Under the pieces are notes generated by a model. It searched no databases and had not been told where the DNA came from. It saw only the letters and a program-made list of their open reading frames with translations. 64,000 nt of DNA, from the NCBI GenBank assembly GCA_039889245.1, contig JAZGVH010000002.1, positions 3,224,001-3,288,000 of the forward strand, read 5' to 3'. Shown in pieces: positions 1-7,825 of this stretch (positions are counted from its first letter, which is position 1; every line of letters starts with the position of its first letter). The translations under genes were made by a program, and so were the position numbers. The DNA comes from Dermatophilaceae bacterium Soc4.6. Its GTDB lineage: Bacteria; Actinomycetota; Actinomycetes; Actinomycetales; Dermatophilaceae.

Positions 1-2
1 GC

Positions 3-1049
3 TCGTGGCTCGTGACCCTCGAGCTCGCGACGCTGCCGGTCATCGCCCTCGCCGCCCTGCCCGGCACCCGCCGCGCCCTCGCCGGCGCGGTGCAGCTGCT
101 CACGACCTCGCTCGTCTCGTTCGCCGTCCTCGCCCTCGCCGCCGCCTGCTGGTACGCCGCGACCGGCACCCCGCGCCTGACGGCCGACGCCGTGCTCGGG
201 GTGAGCGGCACCCCGCAGAAGGGGCTGCTGGCCCTCGCCGTCGTCCTCGTGCTGGCCGGCATCGGCTTCAAGCTCTCGCTCGTGCCCTTCCACGCCTGGA
301 CCCCCACGACCTACGCCGGCGCACCCCTGCCGATCGCCGTCTTCCTCGCCGGTGTCTCCAAGATCGCGGCCCTCGGCGCCCTGCTCGTCGTGGTCACCGC
401 CCTCTCGTCGCTCGGCAAGGCCGCGCTCGTCACGACGGCGGTGGTCGCGGTCGCGAGCATGACCCTCGGCAACCTCGTCGCCCTGCGCCAGGACGACGTG
501 GTGCGGCTGCTGGCCTGGTCGACGGTCGCGCAGGCCGGCTGGGTGGTCGTCCCCCTGGTGAGCGTCTCGGCGCTGGGGGTGCGCGCGTCGGCGTCCTACC
601 TGCTGACCTACGTCGTGAGCACGCTCGCCGCGTTCAGCGTCGTGGCGGTCGTGGTGCGCGGCTCGGGCGGGCGCTCGGGCTACCGCCTCACGGCGTACGA
701 CGGGCTGGTGCGTCGTCACCCGCTCCTGGGGGGTGTGCTCGCGCTGGCACTGACCACGCTGGCCGGGCTGCCGCCCGGCATCGTCGGGGTCGTGGCCAAG
801 GTCGTGGCCCTGCGACCCGTCATCGCCGAGGGCTGGTGGGTCATCGCCGTGGTCGCCGCGCTCAACGCCGTGCTCGGGGTCGCGGTCTACCTGCGGTGGT
901 TCCGCGTGCTGCTCGCTCGGCCCGACGCGTCGCAGGCCCCTGCTGCGGTCCCGGCGGTGCCGCTGCACCGGGTGGCCGTCGTCGTCACCGGCGGGGTGCT
1001 CGTGGCGCTGTCGGTGCAGCCGCAGCTGCTGCTCGGCCTGCTGGGCTGA
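3..1049 (+). CDS. nuoN: NADH-quinone oxidoreductase subunit N, 3' part
   Basis: C-terminal portion of the NuoN subunit of respiratory complex I, an antiporter-like membrane subunit involved in proton translocation coupled to NADH:menaquinone electron transfer. About 345 residues are visible; the reading frame is open back to the window edge, so the GTG at 12 is not the real start (the family is usually about 480-550 aa). Many hydrophobic helices; recognisable are the segment GFKLSLVPFHAWTPTTYAG (a buried Lys and the conserved His-Ala-Trp-Thr-Pro), and KIAALGALL with the second conserved Lys. NuoN is normally the last gene of nuoA-N, which fits the change of gene type after it. Product family is clear; the missing half lies upstream of this window. 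Confidence 0.9.
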   Translation, partial: SWLVTLELATLPVIALAALPGTRRALAGAVQLLTTSLVSFAVLALAAACWYAATGTPRLTADAVLGVSGTPQKGLLALAVVLVLAGIGFKLSLVPFHAWTPTTYAGAPLPIAVFLAGVSKIAALGALLVVVTALSSLGKAALVTTAVVAVASMTLGNLVALRQDDVVRLLAWSTVAQAGWVVVPLVSVSALGVRASASYLLTYVVSTLAAFSVVAVVVRGSGGRSGYRLTAYDGLVRRHPLLGGVLALALTTLAGLPPGIVGVVAKVVALRPVIAEGWWVIAVVAALNAVLGVAVYLRWFRVLLARPDASQAPAAVPAVPLHRVAVVVTGGVLVALSVQPQLLLGLLG

Positions 1050-1060
1050 CCGGCTCGACG

Positions 1061-1100
1061 CGACTCGGCCTGACTCGGCCCGACTCGGCCTGACTCGACC
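1061..1100. repeat. Four tandem decamers after nuoN
   Basis: Four consecutive copies of a 10-base unit, (C/T)GACTCGGCC, alternating C and T at the first base; the last copy has one change (GACTCGACC). It fills most of the gap between nuoN and htpX. No function is evident; it is not a hairpin. Confidence 0.7.
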
Positions 1101-1154
1101 CCCCGACGCGACGTGGTGCGGGAACGCCCCAACAGCACCCGGCGTTTCCAGGTC

Positions 1155-2036
1155 ATGCACCGCCATTTCAACGGACTCAAGACCGTCGCCCTCTTCGGCG
1201 CGATCTGGGCCCTGCTGCTCGGCCTCGGCGCGCTCGTCGCCGGTGGACGCTTCATCTGGCTCTTCGCCCTCATCGGCGTGGCCACGACGCTCTATGGCTA
1301 CTGGAACAGTGACAAGCTCGCCATCAGGGCGATGCAGGCCTACCCCGTGAGCGAGACGCAGGCGCCGGCGATGTACCGCATCGTGCGCGAGCTCTCGACG
1401 CGCGCCGGCAAGCCGATGCCCGCGCTCTACGTCTCACCCACCCAGGCCCCCAACGCCTTCGCCACCGGGCGCAACCCCTCGCACGCCGCAGTGTGCTGCA
1501 CCGAGGGCATCCTGGCGCTGCTCGACGAGCGCGAGCTGCGCGGGGTCCTGGGCCACGAGCTGCAGCACGTCTACAACCGCGACATCCTCACCAGCTCGAT
1601 CGCGGCGGCCGTCGCCGGCATCATCACGTCGGTGGCCCAGATGGCGATGTTCGCCGGGATGTTCGGGGGCTTCGGGGGCACCAACGACGAGGACCGCCCC
1701 AACCCGCTCGCCCTGCTGGTGCTGGCGCTGCTCGCCCCGGTCGCGGCCAGCGTCATCCAGCTGGCGATCAGCCGCACCCGCGAGTACGACGCCGACGAGG
1801 ACGGCGCCGCGCTCACCGGCGACCCGCTCGCGCTCGCCTCGGCGCTGCGCAAGCTCGAGACGGGGGTGGCCCGGGCCCCGCTGCAGCCCCAGCAGCAGAT
1901 CGTCAACGCCAGCCACATGATGATCGCCAACCCGTTCCGGGCGCAGGACGTCTCCCGGCTTTTCTCCACCCACCCACCGATGGCGGAGCGGATCTCCCGC
2001 CTCGAGACGATGGCCGCCGGACGTCAGGGGCGCTGA
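1155..2036 (+). CDS. htpX: Zinc metalloprotease HtpX (M48)
   Basis: Membrane-bound M48 zinc endopeptidase involved in quality control of membrane proteins. I start it at ATG 1155 ([10 protein letters not shown]), the usual N-terminus of the family, giving 293 aa; an upstream in-frame GTG at 1113 would add 14 atypical residues. Two TM helices lie near residues 12-30 and 33-48. The catalytic HExxH is HELQH at 134-138 and the third zinc ligand is probably Glu210 in [10 protein letters not shown]. Two further hydrophobic segments follow at about 147-170 and 185-205. Length and order are typical. It is separated from nuoN by about 105 bases containing decamer repeats, so it may be transcribed independently. 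No Cpx/HSF-type regulatory site could be recognised. Confidence 0.93.
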   Translation: MHRHFNGLKTVALFGAIWALLLGLGALVAGGRFIWLFALIGVATTLYGYWNSDKLAIRAMQAYPVSETQAPAMYRIVRELSTRAGKPMPALYVSPTQAPNAFATGRNPSHAAVCCTEGILALLDERELRGVLGHELQHVYNRDILTSSIAAAVAGIITSVAQMAMFAGMFGGFGGTNDEDRPNPLALLVLALLAPVAASVIQLAISRTREYDADEDGAALTGDPLALASALRKLETGVARAPLQPQQQIVNASHMMIANPFRAQDVSRLFSTHPPMAERISRLETMAAGRQGR

Positions 2037-2113
2037 TCGCGCCGGGGTCCTTGATGTCAGGCGCCCCAGGCGCAACACTGACTGACATGCTCCATCCACT
2101 GGCCGTCTACGCT

Positions 2114-3160
2114 TCACCGCGTGAGCCGGGAGTCGGGCGGTCTGATCTCGCCCGACCCGCGCACCACGAGCGTCGGCGGCAGGACCTGCCGCCGCGCCGG
2201 AGAGGGGTCGCCGTCGATGCGCGCGTAGAGCTGTCGCGCTGCTTCCTGGCCCAGCCTCGTCACGTCCTGGCGCACGACCGTGAGGGCGGGGTCGACGAGG
2301 TCGGCGAGCGGGAAGTCGTCGTAGCCCACGAGGGCGACCGAGTGGGCCAGGCCCAGCTCTCGCAGGGCGCGGGCGGCCCCGATGGTCACCGTGTTGCGGG
2401 CACAGAAGAGGGCGGTCGGCGGGGCGTGGGTGCCGTCGAAGAGCTCGAGGGTGGCCGCCTGAGCCGCATCGCTCGAGCGCAGGCCGGTGAGGAGCAGGGC
2501 CGGGTCGATGGCGATCCCGGCCGCGAGCAGGGCCTGCTGGAAGCCCCGCTGGCGGCGGCCTTCCGTCTCGATGGTGTCGAGGTCGGCGAGGTAGGCGATC
2601 TGTCGGTGGCCGTGCTCGATCAGGTGGGCGGTGCCGAGGTCGGCCCCCAGCACGTTGTCCACGAGCACGCAGTCGGCGACCAGCCCGTGGGGTTCGCGGT
2701 CGACGAACACCACGCGCAGACCGGCGCGCACGTCCGCCTCGAGATAGGCCTGGTCGGTCGTCGCCGGCATCATGATCAGGCCGTCGACGCGACGGCTCAC
2801 GAGGTCGGCTACGAGGGTGTGCTCCCGGTCGGCCTCCTCGTCGAGGCTCGCGGTGAGCACGACGTCGTGTCGGGAGCGTGCGGCGTCCTCGAGCGAGCGC
2901 AGCAGGCTCCCCGAGAAGCTGTTGCTGACGTCCTGCAGCAGGGCGCCGATGACCCCGGTGCGGCTGTTTCCGCGCCGCAGGTTGCTGGCCGACAGGTTGT
3001 GTCGGTAGGCCAGCCGGAGGACGGCCCGGTGGACCTTCTCGGCCAGCTCGGGAGCGACGGTCGTCTCTCCGTTGACCACGCGCGATACGGTCTTCAGGCT
3101 CACCCCCGCGAGGGCGGCCACGTCCCGCATGGTGGCTCGCATCGCCGGTTGATCAGCCAC
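2114..3160 (-). CDS. LacI-family transcriptional repressor
   Basis: 348-aa LacI/GalR regulator. An N-terminal helix-turn-helix (MRDVAALAGVSLKTVSRVVN, residues 11-30) and hinge helix are followed by a periplasmic-binding-protein-like effector domain (from about residue 70, beginning TGVIGALLQDVSNSFSG). It faces the sugar ABC operon from the other side of a 165-base intergenic region that contains two copies of a 14-base palindrome with the central CG typical of LacI-family operators; this suggests it represses both that operon and itself. Start chosen at ATG 3160; ATGs at residues 7 and 11 are alternatives and would leave the HTH intact. The effector is unknown but is presumably the sugar or a phosphorylated derivative carried by the neighbouring transporter. 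Confidence 0.92.
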   Translation of the reverse strand: MADQPAMRATMRDVAALAGVSLKTVSRVVNGETTVAPELAEKVHRAVLRLAYRHNLSASNLRRGNSRTGVIGALLQDVSNSFSGSLLRSLEDAARSRHDVVLTASLDEEADREHTLVADLVSRRVDGLIMMPATTDQAYLEADVRAGLRVVFVDREPHGLVADCVLVDNVLGADLGTAHLIEHGHRQIAYLADLDTIETEGRRQRGFQQALLAAGIAIDPALLLTGLRSSDAAQAATLELFDGTHAPPTALFCARNTVTIGAARALRELGLAHSVALVGYDDFPLADLVDPALTVVRQDVTRLGQEAARQLYARIDGDPSPARRQVLPPTLVVRGSGEIRPPDSRLTR

Positions 3161-3215
3161 GTGCAGTCCCTCTCCTGTGCCGGCACCGGGGGGCGGGGCC
3201 TCCCTGCCGGGGCTG

Positions 3216-3229
3216 AGACATCGTTGTCT
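3216..3229. promoter_or_regulatory. LacI-type operator, imperfect copy (lacI-proximal)
   Basis: AGACATCGTTGTCT, a 14-base palindrome with one mismatched pair around a central CG, 56 bases upstream of the regulator start. It matches the perfect copy at 3295-3308 at 13 of 14 positions, so it is likely the autoregulatory site or the second site of a looping pair (centres 79 bases apart). Confidence 0.75.
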
Positions 3230-3258
3230 GGCTCCGGGTCACAGTTTAGCCATACGCG

Positions 3259-3287
3259 TTGACGCACGCGCAAGATGCGGCTATAAC
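3259..3287 (+). promoter_or_regulatory. Sigma-70-type promoter of the sugar transport operon
   Basis: -35 TTGACG (3259-3264) and -10 TATAAC (3282-3287) separated by exactly 17 bases, an unusually strong consensus match in this GC-rich window. The expected transcription start falls at about 3294, the edge of the perfect operator at 3295-3308, a classical repression geometry. Confidence 0.8.
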
Positions 3288-3294
3288 TGTCTCC

Positions 3295-3308
3295 AGACAA
3301 CGTTGTCT
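3295..3308. promoter_or_regulatory. LacI-type operator, perfect palindrome
   Basis: AGACAACGTTGTCT is a perfect 14-base palindrome with central CG. It sits directly downstream of the -10 box and ends 17 bases before the start codon of the binding protein, next to the Shine-Dalgarno AGGAGG (3312-3319 region). Binding here would block transcription initiation. Confidence 0.85.
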
Positions 3309-3325
3309 CTACGAGGAGGAAAAGA

Positions 3326-4417
3326 ATGTCTCTGCATGTCAACCCTCGCCGCACCCGCGCGGCCGTCGTCGCCTCTGCCGCCAGCCTGGCCCTCGGCCTG
3401 GCTGCCTGCTCCGGCAGCACCAGCTCCGGTGGTGCCAGCGGTGGCAGCGGCGACAAGATCGGCGTCTCGCTCATCACCAAGGACTCGTCCAACCCGTTCT
3501 TCGTCGCCATGCAGAAGGGCGCCAAGGCCCTGGCCGCCAAGGAGGGCAACATCGACCTCACCGTCGCCTCCGGCAAGCAGGAGGGTGACGACCAGGGTCA
3601 GATCGTGGCCATCGAGAACTCCATCGCCAAGGGCGACAAGGGCATCCTCATCACCCCGATGTCCACCGGGGTCAACTCCGCGATCAAGAAGGCTCGTGAC
3701 GCGGGCCTGTTCGTCATCGCCCTCGACACCCCGCCCGACCCGGCCAGCACGGTCGACATCACCTTCGCGACCGACAACTTCAAGGCCGGCACGCTGATCG
3801 GACAGTGGGCCGAGAAGCAGATGGGCGGCAAGCCGGCGACCATCGCCCTGCTCGACCTGTTCAGCGACAAGATCGTCTCGGTCGACTACAACCGTGACCA
3901 GGGCTTCCTCACCGGCATGGGGATCGACGTCAAGGACAAGACCAAGAACGGCGACGAAGCCAAGACCGGGAACTACACGGACGGCACGTACACCATCGTG
4001 TGCAACGAGGCGGGCCAGGGCGCCGAGGACGGTGGGCGTGCCGCCATGGAGCGCTGCCTCACCAAGAACCCCAACATCAACCTCGTCTACACGATCAACG
4101 AGCCCACCGCAGTCGGTGCCAGCGCCGCCCTCAAGGCTGCGGGCAAGACCGCGACGATCGTCTCGATCGACGGTGGGTGTGCCGGTGTGAAGTCGGTGAC
4201 CGACGGGATCATCGGCGCCACCGCCCAGCAGTACCCCCTCAAGATGGCCCAGCTCGGCATCGACGCGGTCAAGACGATCGCCAGCGGTGGCGCCAAGCCG
4301 GCCACCTCGCCCGGCCTCGACTTCTTCGACACCGGTGTCGCGCTCGTAACCGACAAGCCGGCCGACGGCGTCACGAGCATCACCAGCGCCGAGGGCTCCA
4401 AGATCTGCTGGGGCTGA
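3326..4417 (+). CDS. Sugar ABC transporter substrate-binding lipoprotein (FrcB-like)
   Basis: 363-aa extracellular sugar-binding lipoprotein. A signal peptide with lipobox LAAC gives a lipidated Cys28, followed by a Ser/Gly-rich linker and a periplasmic-binding-protein type 1 domain starting at about residue 44 (KIGVSLITKDSSNPFF). A strong ribosome binding site (AGGAGG) precedes the ATG. The sequence type, together with the single-domain ATPase downstream, resembles the fructose importer FrcBCA more than the ribose system; this is judged by eye, and ribose, xylose or other monosaccharides are possible. First gene of a four-gene operon (4-base gap to the permease) under the promoter and operator just upstream. 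Confidence 0.9.
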   Translation: MSLHVNPRRTRAAVVASAASLALGLAACSGSTSSGGASGGSGDKIGVSLITKDSSNPFFVAMQKGAKALAAKEGNIDLTVASGKQEGDDQGQIVAIENSIAKGDKGILITPMSTGVNSAIKKARDAGLFVIALDTPPDPASTVDITFATDNFKAGTLIGQWAEKQMGGKPATIALLDLFSDKIVSVDYNRDQGFLTGMGIDVKDKTKNGDEAKTGNYTDGTYTIVCNEAGQGAEDGGRAAMERCLTKNPNINLVYTINEPTAVGASAALKAAGKTATIVSIDGGCAGVKSVTDGIIGATAQQYPLKMAQLGIDAVKTIASGGAKPATSPGLDFFDTGVALVTDKPADGVTSITSAEGSKICWG

Positions 4418-4421
4418 TCAC

Positions 4422-5468
4422 ATGACCGCCACCACGACCGCCGCAGGCGGACCCAAGCAGAGCCAGGCCCAGGCCGAGCTCTCCACGCGGTCCCAGCGCC
4501 CGCTGCAGCGCCTCCAACACCTGCTCCACGGCCACCCGTGGATCAGCCCGCTGCTGCTGCTCGTGCTGACCATCGTCGTCTTCTCGATCATCAACCCGAG
4601 GTTCCTCCTGGCCAACTCCCTGTCCCTGCTGGTCCAGCAGACGGCGGTGGTCGCGGCCCTGGCCCTCGGCCAGACCCTCATCATCCTCACGGCCGGTATC
4701 GACCTCTCCGTCGGCGCCATCGCCATCCTCTCGACGATGATCATGGCCTCGCTCGCCGCGAACAACGGCGTCCCAGGCGTCCTGGCCCTCGTCATCGGCA
4801 TCGCCTTCGGCTTCCTGGCCGGATACCTCAACGGTCTCCTGGTGACCCGGATCAACCTGCCACCGTTCATCGTGACGCTGGGCACCCTGAGCATCTTCAC
4901 CGCGCTCGCCCTGCTCTACTCCGGTGGGTCGAGCATCCAGGACAACCGGCTGCCGGACATCATCAACTGGGCCGGCAAGGGCTTCACCTTCCTCGGCTTC
5001 CGGCTCACCACCGGGGTCGTCATCGTCCTGGTCATGTACCTCGTCGTCGGGTTCGCCTTGAGCCAGACCGCCTGGGGTCGCCACGTCTACGCCGTCGGGG
5101 ACGACCCGGAGTCGGCCCGTCTCAGCGGCATCGCGAGCCAGCGGGTGCTGGTCTCGGTCTACGCCGTCGCCGGCCTCATCTTCGGCATCTCGGCCTGGGT
5201 CCTCATCGGTCGCTCCGGTGGGGCGACCCCCAATGCGATCACCGACGGCAACCTCCAGAGCATCACGGCGGTCGTCATCGGCGGGACCAGCCTGTTCGGC
5301 GGCCGCGGCGGCGTCGCGGGCACCCTCCTCGGCGCCCTCATCGTCTACGCGTTCACCTTCGGGCTGTCCCTGGCGGGAGTCGACCAGCAGTACCGCGTGC
5401 TCGCGATCGGCATCCTCGTCATCGTCGCCGTCGCCATCGACCAGTGGATCAGGAAGGTCAAGGGATGA
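4422..5468 (+). CDS. Sugar ABC transporter permease (RbsC/FrcC family)
   Basis: 348-aa polytopic membrane protein of the BPD_transp_2 family, forming the translocation pore for the sugar captured by the upstream lipoprotein. A cytoplasmic Ala/Gln-rich N-terminus (about 40 residues) is followed by roughly eight to ten hydrophobic helices; the family-typical patterns LTAGIDLSVGAI (near residue 90) and GGTSLFGGRGGVAGTLLGAL (near residue 288) are visible. Its stop overlaps the start of the ATPase (ATGA), indicating translational coupling. Length is normal for the family. Confidence 0.92.
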   Translation: MTATTTAAGGPKQSQAQAELSTRSQRPLQRLQHLLHGHPWISPLLLLVLTIVVFSIINPRFLLANSLSLLVQQTAVVAALALGQTLIILTAGIDLSVGAIAILSTMIMASLAANNGVPGVLALVIGIAFGFLAGYLNGLLVTRINLPPFIVTLGTLSIFTALALLYSGGSSIQDNRLPDIINWAGKGFTFLGFRLTTGVVIVLVMYLVVGFALSQTAWGRHVYAVGDDPESARLSGIASQRVLVSVYAVAGLIFGISAWVLIGRSGGATPNAITDGNLQSITAVVIGGTSLFGGRGGVAGTLLGALIVYAFTFGLSLAGVDQQYRVLAIGILVIVAVAIDQWIRKVKG

Positions 5469-6349
5469 CCACCGAGCCAGGGCAGTCCGCCGGTACCGTT
5501 CGGGACGCGACCTCTCCGGGCCCGGCCCCTGCGGGGGGCGGGCGGGAGCCCGTCCTGCGTGGCCGGGCGCTGGTCAAGACGTTCGGACGGGTCGTGGGGC
5601 TCGACACCGTCGACATCGACCTGTATCCCGGAGAGGTCCTGGGGGTCATCGGCGACAACGGGGCCGGCAAGTCGACGCTGATCAAGTGCCTGTCCGGCGC
5701 CTACACCCTCGACTCGGGGGAGCTGACGCTCGAGGGTCGCCCGGTGAGGTTCGGCAAGCCGCAGGACGCGCGCGACGCTGGTATCGAGACGGTGTACCAG
5801 CAGCTGGCCGTCATCCCGGCGCTCGACATCGCGAGCAACCTCTACCTCGCCCGCGAGGAGCGTCGTCCGGGTCCGCTCGGGTCCGTGCTGCGGATGCTCG
5901 ACAAGAAGGGCATGCGCGAGCGCGCCTCCCAGTCGGTGCAGGACCTCGGCATCCAGACGATCCAGAACATGGGTCAGGCCGTCGAGACCCTCTCCGGGGG
6001 CCAGCGCCAGGCCGTCGCCGTGGCCCGCGCCGCGGCCTTCGGCAGCAAGGTCGTCATCCTCGACGAGCCCACGGCTGCCCTCGGGGTCAAGGAGGGCAAC
6101 GCCGTCCTCGACATGATCAAGGGGCTGCGCGACAAGGGGATGCCGGTCATCCTCATCAGCCACAACATGCCACACGTGTGGGAGGTGGCCGACCGGATCC
6201 ACATCCAGCGGCTGGCCCGGAGGGTGGCGGTCATCGACCCGAAGGACTACACCCCGCAGGAGGGTGTGGCGATCATGACGGGAGCCATGACCGCCGACGA
6301 GGTCGAGGTCAGGGCGGCGGGTCGCCGGACGGCCGGGGCGCAGGCATGA
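5465..6349 (+). CDS. Sugar ABC transporter ATP-binding protein (FrcA-like)
   Basis: 294-aa single nucleotide-binding domain that energises the sugar importer. Start is ATG 5465, overlapping the permease stop. A disordered Pro/Gly-rich leader of about 28 residues precedes the ABC domain: Walker A GDNGAGKST (63-71), Q-loop at about 112, signature LSGGQ (176-180), Walker B VVILDEP with Asp200-Glu201, and the switch His in LISHNMPHVW. Ribose-type importers normally have a fused double ATPase of about 500 aa; a single domain is the FrcA arrangement. The stop overlaps the following universal stress protein gene. Confidence 0.93.
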   Translation: MTTEPGQSAGTVRDATSPGPAPAGGGREPVLRGRALVKTFGRVVGLDTVDIDLYPGEVLGVIGDNGAGKSTLIKCLSGAYTLDSGELTLEGRPVRFGKPQDARDAGIETVYQQLAVIPALDIASNLYLAREERRPGPLGSVLRMLDKKGMRERASQSVQDLGIQTIQNMGQAVETLSGGQRQAVAVARAAAFGSKVVILDEPTAALGVKEGNAVLDMIKGLRDKGMPVILISHNMPHVWEVADRIHIQRLARRVAVIDPKDYTPQEGVAIMTGAMTADEVEVRAAGRRTAGAQA

Positions 6350-6744
6350 CCGTCGTCGTCGGCTACGTCCCCACACCCGAGGGGTCGGCTGCGGTCGACC
6401 TCGCCATCGAGGAGGCGGGTCGGCGCTCGGCCAGGCTCGTCGTGGTCAACACGTCCCACCACGGTGACTTCTCGCACCCGAGCTTCGCGACCGAGCAGGA
6501 CATCGATGCCCTCGACGCCCAGCTGTCGGCCGCCGGTCTCGAGCACGAGATCCAGCGGCCGATGGACGGCGCCGCGGCGGCCGACACGATCCTCGACGTC
6601 GCCGAGCGGGTGGGCGCGGAGCTGATCGTCATCGGGGTCCGTCGCCGCTCCCCGGTGGGCAAGCTGCTCACCGGCAGCACGGCGCAGCAGGTGCTCCTCG
6701 ACGCCGACTGCCCGGTGCTGGCCGTGAAGGCCCCTCCGCCCTGA
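6346..6744 (+). CDS. Universal stress protein
   Basis: 132-aa UspA-family protein, start ATG 6346 overlapping the ATPase stop by four bases. Ends with the nucleotide-binding signature region IGVRRRSPVGKLLTGSTAQ followed by DADCPVLAVK, the classical ATP-binding form of the fold. A stress protein as the last gene of a sugar importer operon is not usual; the overlap means it is co-expressed with transport and presumably induced by the sugar through the LacI regulator. A rho-independent-type hairpin follows 31 bases after the stop, closing the operon. Confidence 0.9.
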   Translation: MTVVVGYVPTPEGSAAVDLAIEEAGRRSARLVVVNTSHHGDFSHPSFATEQDIDALDAQLSAAGLEHEIQRPMDGAAAADTILDVAERVGAELIVIGVRRRSPVGKLLTGSTAQQVLLDADCPVLAVKAPPP

Positions 6745-6775
6745 CTCGCAGCACTCCCGCTCCGCCTCGTACGAC

Positions 6776-6812
6776 ACGATCGGCGCCGTCCCCCTGGGGC
6801 GGCGCCGATCGT
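6776..6812 (+). terminator. Terminator hairpin after the sugar operon
   Basis: Perfect 13-base inverted repeat (ACGATCGGCGCCG at 6776-6788, complement at 6800-6812) enclosing a C-run/G-run that extends the stem. No T tract follows, as is common in high-GC actinobacteria. The stretch 6813-7036 beyond it shows no supported gene. Confidence 0.8.
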
Positions 6813-7036
6813 CGTACCGGATGCAGATACCGGTCGCGGTCCGCTGCGCCCGAACGACCGAACGCCCTTCTCGGTGGCGCAGATTCGCCCGACCAACACG
6901 CACCGGCTTCCTCGCGATGCCAAATGAATGTGCCAAACGGGCCGGAGGCGGGAGTGGTGTCTGTTGGGGGGCGAGCAGCCACGAGGTCTCGTCGGCGGCG
7001 ATGCCGGACGCCGGCCTGGGGTGAACGCCCGATGCC

Positions 7037-7537
7037 TCAGCGGTAGTTGGTGAACTGCACTGCGGTGTCGAGCTCAGCGCCCTGCACGAGGCGCTGCACG
7101 ACCTGCAGGTCGTCACGCGACTTGCTCGTGACCCTGAGCTCGTCGCCCTGGATCTGCGACTTGACGCCCTTGGGTCCCTCGTCGCGGATGAGCTTGCCGA
7201 TCTTCTTGGCGATCTCCTGCGAGATGCCCTCCTTGAGGCCGATCGGCAGCCGGTACTCCTTGCCCGAGATCCTCGGGGTGGGGGTGTCGTCGCCGTAGTC
7301 GAGGTGCTTGAGCGAGACCTTGCGCTTGACCAACCAGGTCTGGAGGACGTCGAGCACGGCAAGGGCGCGCTCCTCGGAGTTGGCCTTGATCATGATGCTC
7401 TCGCCCGAGAGGTCGAGCGAGGCGCCGACGTTCTTGAAGTCGTAGCGGGTGGAGATCTCCTTGGCCGCCGTGTTGACGGCGTTCGCGACCTCCTGGTGGT
7501 CGATCTTGGAGACGATGTCGAACGACGAGTCGGCCAT
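7037..7537 (-). CDS. YajQ-family cyclic-di-GMP/nucleotide-binding protein
   Basis: 166-aa YajQ/UPF0234 protein, small cytoplasmic protein of two ferredoxin-like domains; family members bind nucleotides and in some bacteria cyclic di-GMP. Start ATG 7537 (MADSSFDIVSKIDHQEV) is the standard N-terminus. Family hallmarks seen: EISTRYDFK near residue 30, IGKLIRDEGPKGVKSQIQ, and the ending VQFTNYR. The open frame extends upstream through the tRNA-Tyr gene on the other strand, which is not coding. Single-gene unit. Confidence 0.93.
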   Translation of the reverse strand: MADSSFDIVSKIDHQEVANAVNTAAKEISTRYDFKNVGASLDLSGESIMIKANSEERALAVLDVLQTWLVKRKVSLKHLDYGDDTPTPRISGKEYRLPIGLKEGISQEIAKKIGKLIRDEGPKGVKSQIQGDELRVTSKSRDDLQVVQRLVQGAELDTAVQFTNYR

Positions 7538-7628
7538 GCTGAGGGTGCTCCCTGGGTGTGGTCCGGTGCTGCGGAGACGGATTTCATCGGTGGACCCGAT
7601 GCTTGCTATCCTTCCATGCGCGCACCGA

Positions 7629-7712
7629 GGCGGGTTGCCCGAGCGGCCAATGGGAGTGGACTGTAAATCCATCGCGCAAGCTACGTAGGTTCGAATCCTT
7701 CACCCGCCACCA
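7629..7712 (+). tRNA. tRNA-Tyr (anticodon GTA)
   Basis: Acceptor arms GGCGGGT (7629-7635) and ACCCGCC (7702-7708) pair perfectly; the discriminator A is 7709 and CCA is encoded at 7710-7712. The anticodon loop CTGTAAA gives GTA at 7663-7665. The T arm reads GGTTCGAATCC, and the long variable arm makes it a class II tRNA, as expected for bacterial tRNA-Tyr. Isolated single tRNA with its own terminator. Confidence 0.96.
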
Positions 7713-7723
7713 GCGCACGCGTG

Positions 7724-7757
7724 CGACCCCCGACCAGCGAGAGCCGGTCGGGGGTCG
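7724..7757 (+). terminator. Terminator hairpin after tRNA-Tyr
   Basis: Perfect 12-base inverted repeat CGACCCCCGACC / GGTCGGGGGTCG with a 10-base loop, beginning 12 bases after the tRNA CCA end. Confidence 0.85.
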
Positions 7758-7825
7758 TCTGCTGGGGGGTCGTTGCGTCCGCCTCGACGCGGGCGAGGGC
7801 CCCCGGGACGCGGACGCAACGGCGT

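Noticed and set aside
4422-6349. Calling the transporter ribose-specific (RbsABC)
   Set aside because: Ribose systems use a double-domain ATPase of about 500 aa, whereas this one is single-domain; sugar left as fructose-like but unproven.
7538-7672. N-terminal extension of the YajQ frame to 7672
   Set aside because: The extra 45 codons run through the tRNA-Tyr gene on the opposite strand and do not match the family; the standard start at 7537 is clear.
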